A stretch of DNA of 64,000 bases from Roseibium aggregatum (GCF_017309185.1 NZ_JAEKJZ010000001.1:2108001-2172000); one strand, 5' to 3'; counted from the first letter of the stretch, positions 26,532 to 36,272 are shown. The notes: a model not told the origin generated them from the sequence alone. A program made the numbers and translations.

Positions 26532-27323
26532 GTGAATCTACCGAATTCCGCCGAAAAGCAGCTAGGTCAGACGATTGCGGCCATCGGATCGGACACCTTC
26601 GAAACAGCTTTATTTCAATGGCTTGCACGGTGTTTCCAGATCGACAACACCACCATGCTTGCCTATTTCCAGAACCGGAAACCGGAGGTGCTCTTCGCGC
26701 AGGCGGTGGAACGCAATGTGCATGAAAAGCTGGATACCGATTACCTGTCCGGGATCTATCTGCTCGATCCGTTTCACGCCCTGCATGTGGATCGGGCGCC
26801 GGCCGGTCTCTACCGCCTCAAGGATATCGCACCGGATCAGTTTCAGAGAAACGAGTATTTCGCTTCCTATTATCAACGCACGACCCTCATCGACGAGATC
26901 GCCTATGTGGACTACCCGTCAGACGGCGTATCGGTCCATATCTGCCTCGGCCGCGACGCCTCGTCCGGCAGACGTTTCAGCGCCCGCGATCTTTCGATGG
27001 CCGAAAGACTGTCCCCGATCGTCTGCGGTCTCGTGCGCCAGCACTGGTTCGGTTTGCAGTCGAGCGGAGATTATTCGGAAGAAGACGTCATGAACCGCTT
27101 GATCGAAGCCGGCGAAAGCCGACTGGGCGTCCGGCTCAGCCCGCGCCAGGCACAGGTCGCTCTGCTGATCTTGCGCGGACATTCGTCCGTCTCGATCGGT
27201 CTGCAACTCGGTATCAGCTTCCAGACCGTCAAGGTGATCCGCAAGCAGCTCTACCGGAAGTGCACTATCTCCTCACAGGCGGAACTCTTCTCGCTCTTCA
27301 TGCCCTTGCTGTCCGATCAGTAA
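26532..27323 (+). CDS. LuxR-family transcriptional regulator
   Basis: 263-residue regulator. The C-terminal LuxR/GerE helix-turn-helix spans about residues 195-255 (RLSPRQAQVALLILRGHSS, then LGISFQTVKVIRKQLYRK). The N-terminal 190 residues form an unassigned sensor domain; no autoinducer-binding or receiver motif was recognised. The GTG start at 26532 is the only one giving the full domain and follows the G-rich dyad, where GGGGG may also act as ribosome-binding site. Divergent placement from the polyamine transporter operon suggests local control of uptake. Confidence 0.88.
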   Translation: MNLPNSAEKQLGQTIAAIGSDTFETALFQWLARCFQIDNTTMLAYFQNRKPEVLFAQAVERNVHEKLDTDYLSGIYLLDPFHALHVDRAPAGLYRLKDIAPDQFQRNEYFASYYQRTTLIDEIAYVDYPSDGVSVHICLGRDASSGRRFSARDLSMAERLSPIVCGLVRQHWFGLQSSGDYSEEDVMNRLIEAGESRLGVRLSPRQAQVALLILRGHSSVSIGLQLGISFQTVKVIRKQLYRKCTISSQAELFSLFMPLLSDQ

Positions 27324-27601
27324 AAATGAAGTCAGGTGATTTCGGGAAAACTGTTGTCGCCAGGAAAAAACCGTTCAAGCCGAAATGCTGATCCAAAACA
27401 TGTTAAGTGCGTCGACGGGCGCTCGCGTATCCGGATGTTTCGGCATTCTCAACGCTCCTGCTCGTTACGCTGAAGATCGAGACACTGCACGCCGGTAGAA
27501 ACACGCATGTAGCCAATCAGGGTGCTCGTTTCCGACGTTCACATTAACTTGGAGGGTATGGGGTTTGTTGCGATACTCCGGAAAGATATTGAGGAATCGA
27601 A

Positions 27602-28765
27602 TTGGCAAAGCGGGCAGCGACTAACAATTCATCTGACAGCACGTTATCCGTGGCGCGGCGGGGTGAGATCGTCGTGGGCGTATATGAAGCCGTCCAGTCC
27701 TGCTTTGCGCACTGGGAAACGCTACCCGGTTTCGATTTCGAGGCAGTTTTCAAGGCCTATCTCGTTGAAGCTTTTGAAGCGCCGGACCGCCTCGGTTTCG
27801 ACCTGGCCACAATGCGGCTGATTGCGAGCCTTAAGAACGGTCACACTGCATTTGCCGACGATTGGCTGTGGCGGGAACACGGCGCGCCGATCGGTCTTGC
27901 CGTGAGACACGATGCAGCCGGGTGGTGCGTTACCAAGTCGGCTTATGAGGATATTGCTCCGGGTGCGCAAATCGTCCGGATCGGCGGCCAGCCGATAGAT
28001 GCGTTTGCGTCAAAGCTACTGGCTTTTGTGTCCGGGTCCAGCATCCGGGAACAGCGCAATCGCCTCTTCTCACGGCCATTCTTGTTTCCCCAATCGTTTG
28101 AGATTGTCATGGAGGATGGCACGACTAGATGGATCGAGAGGGGGACTGAGCTTCCTCCAGGTCCCGCCGAAACGGACGGCCGTTGGCTGGAGGACGGCCA
28201 GCGCTATCTCCTCACAATCCCGAGCTTTGCTCAACCTCGCTTTGAAGCTGACGCAATTGAGCTTCTGCGCTCACTCACCGATACCGTTCATCTGGTGATC
28301 GATGTTCGCGGCAATGCCGGCGGCAATACACCAGAAGCTCTAGTTTCGGCGCTGATGCCAACTCGATATCGGTTCTGGACCTACGAAACACCCTGTTCCG
28401 ACGGCCTCGCACGTGCTCGTGGGGAGCCACCCCGCATGATCGTCTCGGAGGCGGACTGGGTCGAGCCGGCTGAGGAGGCGTTTAAAGGAAAGCTGACCAT
28501 CCTTATCGACGGCGGCACGTTCTCGGCGGCCGAAGATTTTGTCGCGCCGTTCAAAGACAACAAGCGGGCTGAGATCGTTGGTGAGCCAACCGGTGGAAGC
28601 AGCGGACAGCCGTACTTGCGCGATTTGGAGGATGGAATGCGTTTGTGGGTCGGGGCAAAACGGCAGATGTTTCCGGATCGCTCGCCATTCGAAGGTGTCG
28701 GCATCGAACCTGACATTTTCAAAAACTGGCCGCCAACCGAGGAACCCGGCAAAGTGCCTGTGTAG
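27602..28765 (+). CDS. S41-family serine peptidase
   Basis: 387-residue protein with an S41 (tail-specific/C-terminal processing) peptidase domain: LVIDVRGNAGGN near residue 232, catalytic Ser308 in GTFSAAEDF, and EPTGGSSGQP near 333. A PDZ-like segment GAQIVRIGGQPI lies near residue 121. There is no clear signal peptide in the chosen frame, so localisation is uncertain. The TTG start at 27602 has GAGG at seven-base spacing; the N-terminus could begin later. It stands alone, 278 bp after the LuxR gene and 75 bp before the antiporter gene. Target unknown. Codon use looks slightly less GC-biased than neighbours, which is only a visual impression. Confidence 0.82.
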   Translation: MAKRAATNNSSDSTLSVARRGEIVVGVYEAVQSCFAHWETLPGFDFEAVFKAYLVEAFEAPDRLGFDLATMRLIASLKNGHTAFADDWLWREHGAPIGLAVRHDAAGWCVTKSAYEDIAPGAQIVRIGGQPIDAFASKLLAFVSGSSIREQRNRLFSRPFLFPQSFEIVMEDGTTRWIERGTELPPGPAETDGRWLEDGQRYLLTIPSFAQPRFEADAIELLRSLTDTVHLVIDVRGNAGGNTPEALVSALMPTRYRFWTYETPCSDGLARARGEPPRMIVSEADWVEPAEEAFKGKLTILIDGGTFSAAEDFVAPFKDNKRAEIVGEPTGGSSGQPYLRDLEDGMRLWVGAKRQMFPDRSPFEGVGIEPDIFKNWPPTEEPGKVPV

Positions 28766-28840
28766 ATTTTCTGTTCCGTTGCCACCCAGACCCCGTATGC
28801 TGCACACTGTGGCAAGCGTTCAAGGTGCCGGGGGGATACC

Positions 28841-30325
28841 GTGATCGACGAGAAGAAGCATGGACCATCTCAGCCGGACGATCCGCGCAAACCGGCACTG
28901 ATCTGGGCGATAATGCCGGTTGTCGTCCTGGTTTTGTTGCTGATGGCAGCATACAGTCTTTATGGCGATGACGCTGCGGAGGGTGCCAACCAGCTTGCTC
29001 TGACTTTCGCCGCCGTGGTTGCCGTAGCCATTGGCCGGCGTCACGGACACTCCTACGACAGCATGCGCGAGGCAGCGGTCGAAAGCGTCAACACCGGGCT
29101 GGGTGCGATTTTCATTCTGCTTGCGGTCGGCGCGCTGATCGGGACCTGGGCGATGAGCGGAACGCTTGTCGCCATGGTTTACTGGGGTTTGAAGATCCTT
29201 TCTCCGGACTTCTTCTATTTCAGCGTCGTTCTGATTTGCGCCATTGTCGCGCTGTGCGTTGGAAGCTCCTGGACCGTCGCGGGAACGATCGGCATAGGCC
29301 TCATGGGGGTCTCCCAGCAAATGGAACTCAATCCGGCGATTACAGCCGGAGCGATCATTTCCGGTGCTTACTTCGGCGACAAGTCCTCGCCTCTGTCGGA
29401 TGCGACCAACCTGGCGACAGCAGCGGCCGGTGCGCAATTGTACCGGCACATCACCGAGACACTCTGGACGTCGGTTCCGACCCTGGGGATCTGTCTTGTC
29501 GTGTTCTTGTTCTTCGGAGCTCCGGGGGATTTCGACCCCACGACTTTCACCGGCGCGCTCGAACAGTCTTTTGATGTCGGTCTTCTGCCCTTCCTGCCAC
29601 TCGTTTTCGTTTTGGTCCTTGCCGTAGTCCGTTTTCCTCCTTTCCTGACGATATTTGCTGGTGCGTTGGCAGGCGGGGTCATAGCGGTTTTCCTTTATCC
29701 CTCAAATGTCGCGCTGATGGCGCAGGATCCCGAACTGCCGGCAGGATGGGCACTCCTGAAAGGCGTCTGGACGGTCATGGCGCAGGGATATGTCTCTGAG
29801 ACCGGCGTCGCGGTCATCGACAGTTTCCTGACCCGGGGCGGGATGGAAAGCATGCTCGTGACGGTCTGGCTTATTCTCACCGCGCTCGCTTTCGGCGGCA
29901 TCGTAGACAGGATTGGTGTGCTGGATCGTTTGCTTGGCGGCATTCTTAAGGCGGCACATACATCCGGCCGGCTGGTCGGCGCCCTTGTCGCGGCCGCCAT
30001 AGGCACCAATCTCCTGGCCTCGGATCAGTACATTGCGATCGTTCTGCCTGGAAAGATATTCCAGAAGGCGTTCCGCAAAATGGGACTTCAGCCGGAAGTC
30101 CTGTCGCGCGCGCTTGGGGATTCGGCCACTGTCACCAGCGCCCTGGTTCCCTGGAACAGTTGCGGCGCCTATATGGCTGCCACGCTGGGAGTCGCGACTG
30201 TCTCGTATTTGCCCTTTGCCGTATTCAATCTTTTGAATCCGGTCGTGACGGTTGCCTTTGCGTTTCTTGGCATCCGTATGCTGAAATCCGAAACATGGAA
30301 AAGCACCGGGGACAGGTCGGCTTAG
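28841..30325 (+). CDS. NhaC-family Na+/H+ antiporter
   Basis: 494-residue polytopic inner-membrane antiporter with about eleven helices. Family-typical segments include VGSSWTVAGTIGIGLMGV, GAIISGAYFGDKSSPLSD and TNLLASDQYIAIVLPG. NhaC proteins exchange sodium for protons; relatives exchange malate or lactate with sodium. The GTG start at 28841 has GGGGGGA five bases upstream. The GltS-type sodium:glutamate symporter follows after a short gap, probably in the same transcript, so sodium extrusion and sodium-driven uptake may be co-expressed. Confidence 0.92.
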   Translation: MIDEKKHGPSQPDDPRKPALIWAIMPVVVLVLLLMAAYSLYGDDAAEGANQLALTFAAVVAVAIGRRHGHSYDSMREAAVESVNTGLGAIFILLAVGALIGTWAMSGTLVAMVYWGLKILSPDFFYFSVVLICAIVALCVGSSWTVAGTIGIGLMGVSQQMELNPAITAGAIISGAYFGDKSSPLSDATNLATAAAGAQLYRHITETLWTSVPTLGICLVVFLFFGAPGDFDPTTFTGALEQSFDVGLLPFLPLVFVLVLAVVRFPPFLTIFAGALAGGVIAVFLYPSNVALMAQDPELPAGWALLKGVWTVMAQGYVSETGVAVIDSFLTRGGMESMLVTVWLILTALAFGGIVDRIGVLDRLLGGILKAAHTSGRLVGALVAAAIGTNLLASDQYIAIVLPGKIFQKAFRKMGLQPEVLSRALGDSATVTSALVPWNSCGAYMAATLGVATVSYLPFAVFNLLNPVVTVAFAFLGIRMLKSETWKSTGDRSA

Positions 30326-30355
30326 TCGGGAGGGCGTGCTGTGGAAGGCGAAACA

Positions 30356-31576
30356 ATGGTGGACCCGTTTGTCGTTGATGGCTTTGGAGCCTTCACACTG
30401 GGCATCGTCGTCTATTTTCTCGGTGCGCGGCTGACCAGGAAATTCCCGATCCTGCAACGCTACAGTATTCCGGAGCCGGTCAGCGGCGGACTTCTGGCGG
30501 CGATTGTCGCGCTGGCCGTCGTGGTTTTCACGGGGCGTGAAATTTCCTATGACCTGACGGCGCGGGACTTTCTGCTCGTCTACTTCTTTACGACCGTCGG
30601 CCTGAATGCCCGTGTCTCCGATTTGCTCAGGGGCGGGCCCGTGCTGGCTGTCCTGCTTGGCCTGACCATCGGCTACATGATCCTTCAGAACCTGATCGGG
30701 GCTCTGGGGGCGACGCTTTTCGGACTGCCGCCCCAGGCCGGAGTGCTGCTCGGGACCGCGTCGCTGATCGGCGGTCACGGAACGGCGATCGCATGGGGAC
30801 CGACCATTCAGTCGGACTATGCCATTTCCGGCGCGGCGGAACTGGGCATCGCGTCAGCGACGATCGGCCTGATCCTGGCCAGTCTTCTGGGGGGGCCGAT
30901 CGCCAGGTTTCTGATCGAGAGAAACAATCTGGTCGCGGAAATTCATCCCGAAGAACACATGCCGACGGCCGCCGCGCCGGAAGAAGGGGCAGAAGACGAT
31001 AAAGAGATCAACAAGATCTCAATCATGCGCAGCATCCTGTGGATCCATCTGTCCATTGCGATTGGCTTCACGGTGTTCACGGCCCTGGAGGAAGCCGGGG
31101 TCAAGCTGCCGTTGTTCGTGCCGTGCCTTCTAAGTGCGATCCTGCTCGCCAACGTGATTCCGGCGATCTTTCCCAGGAGAAAATGGCGTGCCCGCAGCAA
31201 GGCGACGGACCTGATTTCCGAATTCAGCCTTTCGGTTTTTCTGTCCATGTCCCTGATGAGCATGGAACTCTGGACCCTTGCCTCGAGCGCCGGTGTTCTG
31301 ACGGTGACCATGGCGATGCAGGCGGTTGTTGCGGTGGCCTACATTGTCCTGGTTGTGTTCCGGGCCATGGGACGGACCTACTTTGCTGGGGTTCTCTCCG
31401 CGGGATTCGCCGGTTTCACCTTGGGCGCGACGCCGACGGCCATCGCCAACATGACCGCCGTGACGCAAAGATACGGCCCATCCCCGGTCGCCTTCATCGT
31501 TTTGCCGCTCGTTTCCGCCTTTTTCGTCGACATCGCAAACGCCATCCTCATCAAATGGTTCTTGAGCCTCTGGTGA
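30356..31576 (+). CDS. gltS: GltS-type sodium:glutamate symporter
   Basis: 406-residue inner-membrane symporter of the GltS (ESS) family. Hallmarks are the two inverted halves with glycine-rich motifs, for example SIPEPVSGGLLAA near residue 42 and TASLIGGHGTAIAWGP near 138. A cytoplasmic acidic loop (PEEGAEDDKE) separates the halves, and GFTLGATPTAIANM lies in the second half. It imports L-glutamate with sodium. ATG at 30356 (GAAGG upstream) is preferred; GTG at 30341 with GGGAGG is an alternative adding five residues. It follows the NhaC gene by 30 bp, suggesting one operon. Confidence 0.9.
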   Translation: MVDPFVVDGFGAFTLGIVVYFLGARLTRKFPILQRYSIPEPVSGGLLAAIVALAVVVFTGREISYDLTARDFLLVYFFTTVGLNARVSDLLRGGPVLAVLLGLTIGYMILQNLIGALGATLFGLPPQAGVLLGTASLIGGHGTAIAWGPTIQSDYAISGAAELGIASATIGLILASLLGGPIARFLIERNNLVAEIHPEEHMPTAAAPEEGAEDDKEINKISIMRSILWIHLSIAIGFTVFTALEEAGVKLPLFVPCLLSAILLANVIPAIFPRRKWRARSKATDLISEFSLSVFLSMSLMSMELWTLASSAGVLTVTMAMQAVVAVAYIVLVVFRAMGRTYFAGVLSAGFAGFTLGATPTAIANMTAVTQRYGPSPVAFIVLPLVSAFFVDIANAILIKWFLSLW

Positions 31577-31689
31577 TCCGGGAGCTTGCAAGACTGCGGT
31601 CATTGGATGTCTCTGGCGGGAGCAGCGCAATCCGCACGGCGGAAGGAACGAGATTCCCGTCCGTGATGCCTGCATGCCACACCTCGTGG

Positions 31690-31719
31690 CAGGCTGACAT
31701 ATATCTGTCATCCAGCCTG
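31690..31719 (+). other. Large dyad upstream of the VPLPA-tail protein gene
   Basis: CAGGCTGACA pairs with TGTCA-TC-CAGCCTG around TATATC, with a two-base bulge. An overlapping weaker dyad lies just upstream (GCCAC/GTGGC near 31674-31689). A consensus TATAAT is at 31733-31738. The hairpin could end the gltS transcript, though it has no T run, or be an operator for the downstream gene. Confidence 0.45.
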
Positions 31720-31755
31720 AGTACTCCAAGAATATAATAAACCCGGGGATGCTCA

Positions 31756-33240
31756 ATGAAACGTTTCTTGATGACGACCGCGATCGCGCTCGTCCCAATC
31801 TCTTTCGCAAATATCGCCCTGGCCGACTGCGATGACTTGTCTCCAGGCAACGGCGACACGGTCACCTGTACGGCCACCGATGTGTTCGACGGTCCGGACG
31901 CCATCGAAACCCGTGAGATCGATGACGGCAGCAAGAATGTGACGGTGAATGTCGAGGCCGGCGCGTCTATCGACACGACCGCCTCCGGTGAGGACGCGAT
32001 CAAGCTCAAGGACACCGGAAGCACGATCAACAATAGCGGCACCATTGCCGGCGGCGACGAAGCCATTGTCGGCGGCGACGGGATGACCGTAGTCAACAGC
32101 GGTCAGATCTCGGCGGTCGATCAGGGGATCGTCGGCGAAACCGAGAATGACGCGGACGCCAATTCTGTCACCGTCAAAAACAGCGGCAAGATCCAGACCA
32201 GCGACCGTGCGATCAATGTGGGGGACGGAACCGGCCTTTCGGTGGAAAACAGTGCCGGCGGTCTGATCGAGGCCCAGGATGAAGGCATTCAGGGCGGTGA
32301 CAATCTGAGCGTTGATAACGCCGGAACCATTTCCGCCGTCGAAAAAGCCGTCGATGCCAATGGCGACAACGCCCGGATTACCAACGCCGCGACGGGCGTC
32401 ATCAAATCCTCTGCCAATGAAGCGATCGAGACCGGAGACTTCGCCGAAATCACCAACCATGGCGAAATCTCGGGGTTCGACGATGCGATCCAGGTCGGTG
32501 AAAATGCGGTGATCGTCAACCACGGCACCATCGCGAACACCCAGACGCCTGCCGATCTCGCCGCGAACCCATCGCTTGAGGCGCAGGATGCCATCGACAT
32601 CGACAGCGGCGAAATCACCAACTTCGGTGAGATCCGCTCCACCACCAACTCCGCCATCGATTTCGATCCCGGCGCGAAGTCCTCGCAGATCGAAAATTTC
32701 GGCCTCATTTCCGGAACCATCGCGGTCAACACCGACGATGCCGATACGCAGGGGCAGGAAATCATCAACGCGGGTGCGCTCATCGGGACCAGCGGCACAG
32801 CGCTTTACCTCGGGGCTGGGCAGGACACGCTGGTCAGCCTTGCGGGAAGCTCGATCATCGGTGGCGCTGATTTCGGTGACGACAATGACAGCATGGTCTT
32901 CTCCTACGATTTCTTCGACACGTCCATCGGCGCTTTCGGTGACGGCGGTCTGTTCGACGGCGGCGACGGAGAGGACAGCATCACCTTCCTCGGTCTGTTG
33001 AGCAGCGATGTCGAAGTTTCCATGGAAAACGGGATCCTGCTCCTGACCGCGCTCGGACTGTCCGGTGACACGACGCTCCGTCTCGTCTCATGGGAAAACT
33101 TCTATTTCCTGGACGGGGCTCTGACCTACAGCCAGCTCACGGCGGTTCCGCTTCCGGCCGGCGCGCTGCTGTTCGGCTCGGCCCTGGCCGGCCTGGGTCT
33201 CGTCTCGAGACGCCGTTCGCGGAAAAGCGCGACAGCGTAA
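31756..33240 (+). CDS. Secreted beta-helix-like repeat protein with VPLPA-type sorting tail
   Basis: 494-residue exported protein. A signal peptide ends near residue 23 (ANIALA/DCDD). Residues about 60-350 are short degenerate repeats of the type NSGTI, NAGTISAV, NHGEISGF and NFGEIRS, with spacing typical of right-handed beta-helix proteins (structural inference). A glycine/aspartate-rich stretch near 385-425 is followed by the tail from residue 464: VPLPAG, a hydrophobic segment, then RRRSRK. This resembles the VPLPA variant of PEP-CTERM tails that exosortase-type enzymes recognise. No exosortase is in the window. The only two Cys are near the mature N-terminus. Function is unknown; surface or matrix protein is likely. 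Confidence 0.87.
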   Translation: MKRFLMTTAIALVPISFANIALADCDDLSPGNGDTVTCTATDVFDGPDAIETREIDDGSKNVTVNVEAGASIDTTASGEDAIKLKDTGSTINNSGTIAGGDEAIVGGDGMTVVNSGQISAVDQGIVGETENDADANSVTVKNSGKIQTSDRAINVGDGTGLSVENSAGGLIEAQDEGIQGGDNLSVDNAGTISAVEKAVDANGDNARITNAATGVIKSSANEAIETGDFAEITNHGEISGFDDAIQVGENAVIVNHGTIANTQTPADLAANPSLEAQDAIDIDSGEITNFGEIRSTTNSAIDFDPGAKSSQIENFGLISGTIAVNTDDADTQGQEIINAGALIGTSGTALYLGAGQDTLVSLAGSSIIGGADFGDDNDSMVFSYDFFDTSIGAFGDGGLFDGGDGEDSITFLGLLSSDVEVSMENGILLLTALGLSGDTTLRLVSWENFYFLDGALTYSQLTAVPLPAGALLFGSALAGLGLVSRRRSRKSATA

Positions 33241-33269
33241 AAAGCGCTTCGCCGATTGGCGTGACTTCG

Positions 33270-33302
33270 AAGGGTGCGGAGACTTAACGTCTCCGCACCC
33301 TT
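33270..33302 (+). terminator. Strong hairpin terminator after the VPLPA-tail gene
   Basis: Perfect 14-base arms, AAGGGTGCGGAGAC and GTCTCCGCACCCTT, around the loop TTAAC, followed by TTTGTCTTT. It begins 29 bp after the stop and faces the convergent TRAP operon, whose last stop is at 33397. Confidence 0.85.
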
Positions 33303-33396
33303 TGTCTTTGGTGACGGGGAATTCGCGCCGGGAGGCAACCGTCATGGTTATTCTTCCTTGCCCGGCATTTGAGGGCTCGACCGCAATGCCTCGCCA

Positions 33397-34674
33397 CTAC
33401 AGAAGCTTCGAAGGCAGCCAGAGCGCGAGTTGCGGGAACAGGATAAGCAGTGCCAAGATCAGGCCCATCAGCAGAACATAGGGGGCAGAACCGGCGACAA
33501 TCCGCGCCATGGGGGCGGCTGTTATCGCCTTGAGTGTGAAGAGGTTCATGCCTACTGGAGGCGTGATCATCGCCATCTCCAGGTTGACGACAAGCAACAC
33601 CCCGTACCAGACCGGATTGATCTCGAGATGAATCATCGCGGGCAGAATAATCGGTGCGGTTATAAGGATGATCGCGACCGACTCCAGGAACATGCCCAGG
33701 ATCAGCACGACAGCCATCATCACGACAACGAAGCCCATCATTCCAAGATCCGCGGCAACGAGAGCTTCCACGAACTGTTGTGGAACGCGCATCTTGGTGA
33801 GCACATGACTGAACACGGTTGCTCCAGCCAGTATCATGAACAGCATAGCCGACATTCGGGCAGCTTCCGCCGCCGATTGCCAAATCGCCCGCAGTCCGAC
33901 GCTGCGATACACGAAAACGGTGATGAGGAGCGCCAGCCAGGCCCCCGCCGCCGCGGCTTCGGTGGCCGTGAAAACGCCCGCATACATGCCACCGAGGACG
34001 ATCAATGGCATCAGTATCGCCCAGAAGGACTTGCGCATCGCGAGAGCCATTTCATCAACACTGGCCATCTTTTCCCGCGTCGTCGTGCCGGAAATCGTGG
34101 TGCGAACCAGAGCCCAGACGATGAAGATGCCGGCCATCAGCGCGCCGGGTACCATGCCGGCCATGAAGAGGCCCCCGATCGAAGTGTCCGTTGTGACACC
34201 GTAAAGTATCATCGGGCCGGAGGGAGGGATCAGTATGCCGAGCGTACCACCGGCGGCGACGACACCATAGGCCAGTCGCTCGTCATACCCGAAGCGCAGC
34301 ATCTGTGGAATCGCCACCGAACCGATCGTCATGGCAGTCGCCACGCTGGAACCGGAGATCGCGGCAAAAACGGTGCACGCGAGGATCGTCGCCACTGCAA
34401 GTCCACCGGGCAGATGGCGGGTGAAGGTGTAGGCTGCGTCATACAGATCGTCGACGACCTTGCCTTTGATCATGATGTTGGCCATGAAGCCGAACAGCGG
34501 AATCGCGACCAGCAAGTACCGGTTCACCTCGTGAAACATGATGTCGGTCACCGGCCCGAAATTGCCTTGTGTCATCAGGAGCAGTGCGCCACCGTAGACG
34601 GTAAGTCCGGCAAAGATCGGCAGACCGGTGAAAAGCAGAACCAGCAGCGAAACTAGAATAATGGCGATGATCAT
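33397..34674 (-). CDS. dctM: TRAP transporter large permease (DctM)
   Basis: 425-residue, roughly twelve-helix inner-membrane subunit of a tripartite ATP-independent periplasmic transporter. Family signatures are TGLPIFAGL near the start, ISGSSVATAMTIGSVAIPQM, GGTLGILIPPSGPMILYG and EINPVWYGVLLVVNLEMAMITPPVG (in parts). ATG at 34674 gives the standard N-terminus; the long upstream extension to 34938 overlaps dctQ. It is the last gene of the CoA-transferase operon. It uses an ion gradient to import the ligand delivered by the DctP-type protein. Confidence 0.94.
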   Translation of the reverse strand: MIIAIILVSLLVLLFTGLPIFAGLTVYGGALLLMTQGNFGPVTDIMFHEVNRYLLVAIPLFGFMANIMIKGKVVDDLYDAAYTFTRHLPGGLAVATILACTVFAAISGSSVATAMTIGSVAIPQMLRFGYDERLAYGVVAAGGTLGILIPPSGPMILYGVTTDTSIGGLFMAGMVPGALMAGIFIVWALVRTTISGTTTREKMASVDEMALAMRKSFWAILMPLIVLGGMYAGVFTATEAAAAGAWLALLITVFVYRSVGLRAIWQSAAEAARMSAMLFMILAGATVFSHVLTKMRVPQQFVEALVAADLGMMGFVVVMMAVVLILGMFLESVAIILITAPIILPAMIHLEINPVWYGVLLVVNLEMAMITPPVGMNLFTLKAITAAPMARIVAGSAPYVLLMGLILALLILFPQLALWLPSKLL

Positions 34675-34685
34675 TTCCGGCTCTT

Positions 34686-35273
34686 TCAGTCGATGAGCGA
34701 AGCATCCTGCGGGGACCGCGACCCGTTCTGCCGCCACAGAACCGCTATCTGCCACAGATGAAGGATGACGACCGGGGTCAGGAGCGCTCCTCCAAGCGGC
34801 AGGAGAAGCTGGAGAGGCCAAAGCGGGAGTTCCAGGTAACCTTCGGTCAGCAGGCCGATCAGCCTGGAAAACATTGCGGTCGACCAGCCATTGAAGATCA
34901 GCAGCAGGGCGACGGCCAAGACCGCAAGGGACGACCACACGCGGAGCGCCAGCGACAGCCTGCCGCGTGTCATCGAGGTGAGGATGTCCACTTCAATGTG
35001 GCCGTGATCGAACAGCACCTTCGGGGCTGCCAGCATCGTGATCGCCGTCAATGAGAGCGCTACGATTTCGTCGCTCCAGGTGATCGGCATGTTGACGAGA
35101 TACCTCGCCGTCACCGACATCCCGAGCAACACGAGGTCCACGAGCACCAGCAAAGTCGCGAGGGCGAAGGCCGCTTCGACCAGGAAACTGACTGCGCGCT
35201 CGTAAGCGCGCAACCGGTCAGATGGCAATCCGTCCGCGTTCACGGAGCCGCGGTCCTTGGTTTCAGTCGACAT
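34686..35273 (-). CDS. dctQ: TRAP transporter small permease (DctQ)
   Basis: 195-residue four-helix inner-membrane protein of the DctQ family. The family motif TARYLVNMPITWSDEIVALSL (in part) lies near residue 56, with DHGHIEVDIL following. It bridges DctP and DctM. Gaps of 6 and 11 bp to its neighbours show a single transcriptional unit. Family identity is clear although DctQ sequences are generally variable. Confidence 0.92.
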   Translation of the reverse strand: MSTETKDRGSVNADGLPSDRLRAYERAVSFLVEAAFALATLLVLVDLVLLGMSVTARYLVNMPITWSDEIVALSLTAITMLAAPKVLFDHGHIEVDILTSMTRGRLSLALRVWSSLAVLAVALLLIFNGWSTAMFSRLIGLLTEGYLELPLWPLQLLLPLGGALLTPVVILHLWQIAVLWRQNGSRSPQDASLID

Positions 35274-35279
35274 GCCGGT

Positions 35280-36272
35280 TCAATTCTGACCGAGCAGTCC
35301 GAGCAGGTGCTTTCCGTCTTCGCCGGTCTCTTTCAGAAAGGCTTCCGTAACAGCCGGTTGCATGATGTCGCGCATGGCGGCCATCTGCTCGTCGGTCAAG
35401 ACCCTGGCGTCCATCCCGACACTTTTCAGGTTTTCGATGTCTTCTGGCCTGATCCCGTCGATTGTGATGATCGAGCTTTCGACCGCCTTGTCCGCCGCGC
35501 GCTGAATTCCGCTTTTCACTTCTTCCGGCAGTCCGTCCCACCAGGCTGGGTTCACCACGAGATTGTCGAATGCCAGGAACATCGGCGTTGCCGTGCCGTA
35601 GCCTTGCACTTCATAGAATTTCCGGCTGTAGGCAGCGGCGACACCGGTCACACCCGCATCGATCACGCCGGTCTGGAGCGCCTGATAGGTTTCCGAGCCT
35701 GGCATGTTGACCGGGGTCGCACCAAGCGCCACGAGGCCTTCGTTGAAGAGTGGCGTCAGGCCACGGATCTTGATGCCTTCGAAGTCCGACGGTTCATCCA
35801 GATGCTCTTTGGAAGACGTGAAGATCAGATCGTTCGTGTCGACTATCCAGCCGATATTGCGGATGCCCTTTTCCAACATTTTATCGTCCAGAAGGCTGGC
35901 GGCTTCCGAACCCATGAAAGCCTGCTGGGCTTGCGGAGACGACATGAGGTACGGGATGAGCGTGACTGCCATCTCCGGAATGGTACCTCCCCATTGCAGG
36001 TTCAGGATGATTGCGGATTCAATTTCACCGGCAGCCACCGCCGCATGGTGCTGTTTCGGATTGTAGAGTTGCGCGGCACCAAAAATCTGAACGTCCACCG
36101 CGCCGCCGGTCTCCGCCTCGACGTCCTTTTCGAATTGTTGCATTCGCACGGCCGTGTGGTGCGTTGGCGGAAACTGATGGCTTAGACGCATCGTATAGTC
36201 CTGCGCAGCCGCCACGCCACCGGAAACGCCCAACACCGCGGCACTTGTCACTATGGCTCTGAAACTGATCAT
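35280..36272 (-). CDS. dctP: TRAP transporter substrate-binding protein (DctP)
   Basis: 330-residue periplasmic binding protein. Signal peptide: MISFRAIVTSAAVLGVSGGVAAAQ, cleaved near residue 23. The mature protein opens YTMRLSHQFPPTHHT. The ligand-clamp region includes GLTPLFNEGLVALGATPV and the family arginine motif near IKIRGL, where the Arg salt-bridges a ligand carboxylate in DctP proteins. ATG at 36272 has GGGAGGA upstream. The ligand is therefore probably a carboxylate; the adjacent CoA-transferase and HMG-CoA-lyase-like genes suggest a branched hydroxy-dicarboxylate such as 3-hydroxy-3-methylglutarate or citramalate (inference). Confidence 0.93.
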   Translation of the reverse strand: MISFRAIVTSAAVLGVSGGVAAAQDYTMRLSHQFPPTHHTAVRMQQFEKDVEAETGGAVDVQIFGAAQLYNPKQHHAAVAAGEIESAIILNLQWGGTIPEMAVTLIPYLMSSPQAQQAFMGSEAASLLDDKMLEKGIRNIGWIVDTNDLIFTSSKEHLDEPSDFEGIKIRGLTPLFNEGLVALGATPVNMPGSETYQALQTGVIDAGVTGVAAAYSRKFYEVQGYGTATPMFLAFDNLVVNPAWWDGLPEEVKSGIQRAADKAVESSIITIDGIRPEDIENLKSVGMDARVLTDEQMAAMRDIMQPAVTEAFLKETGEDGKHLLGLLGQN

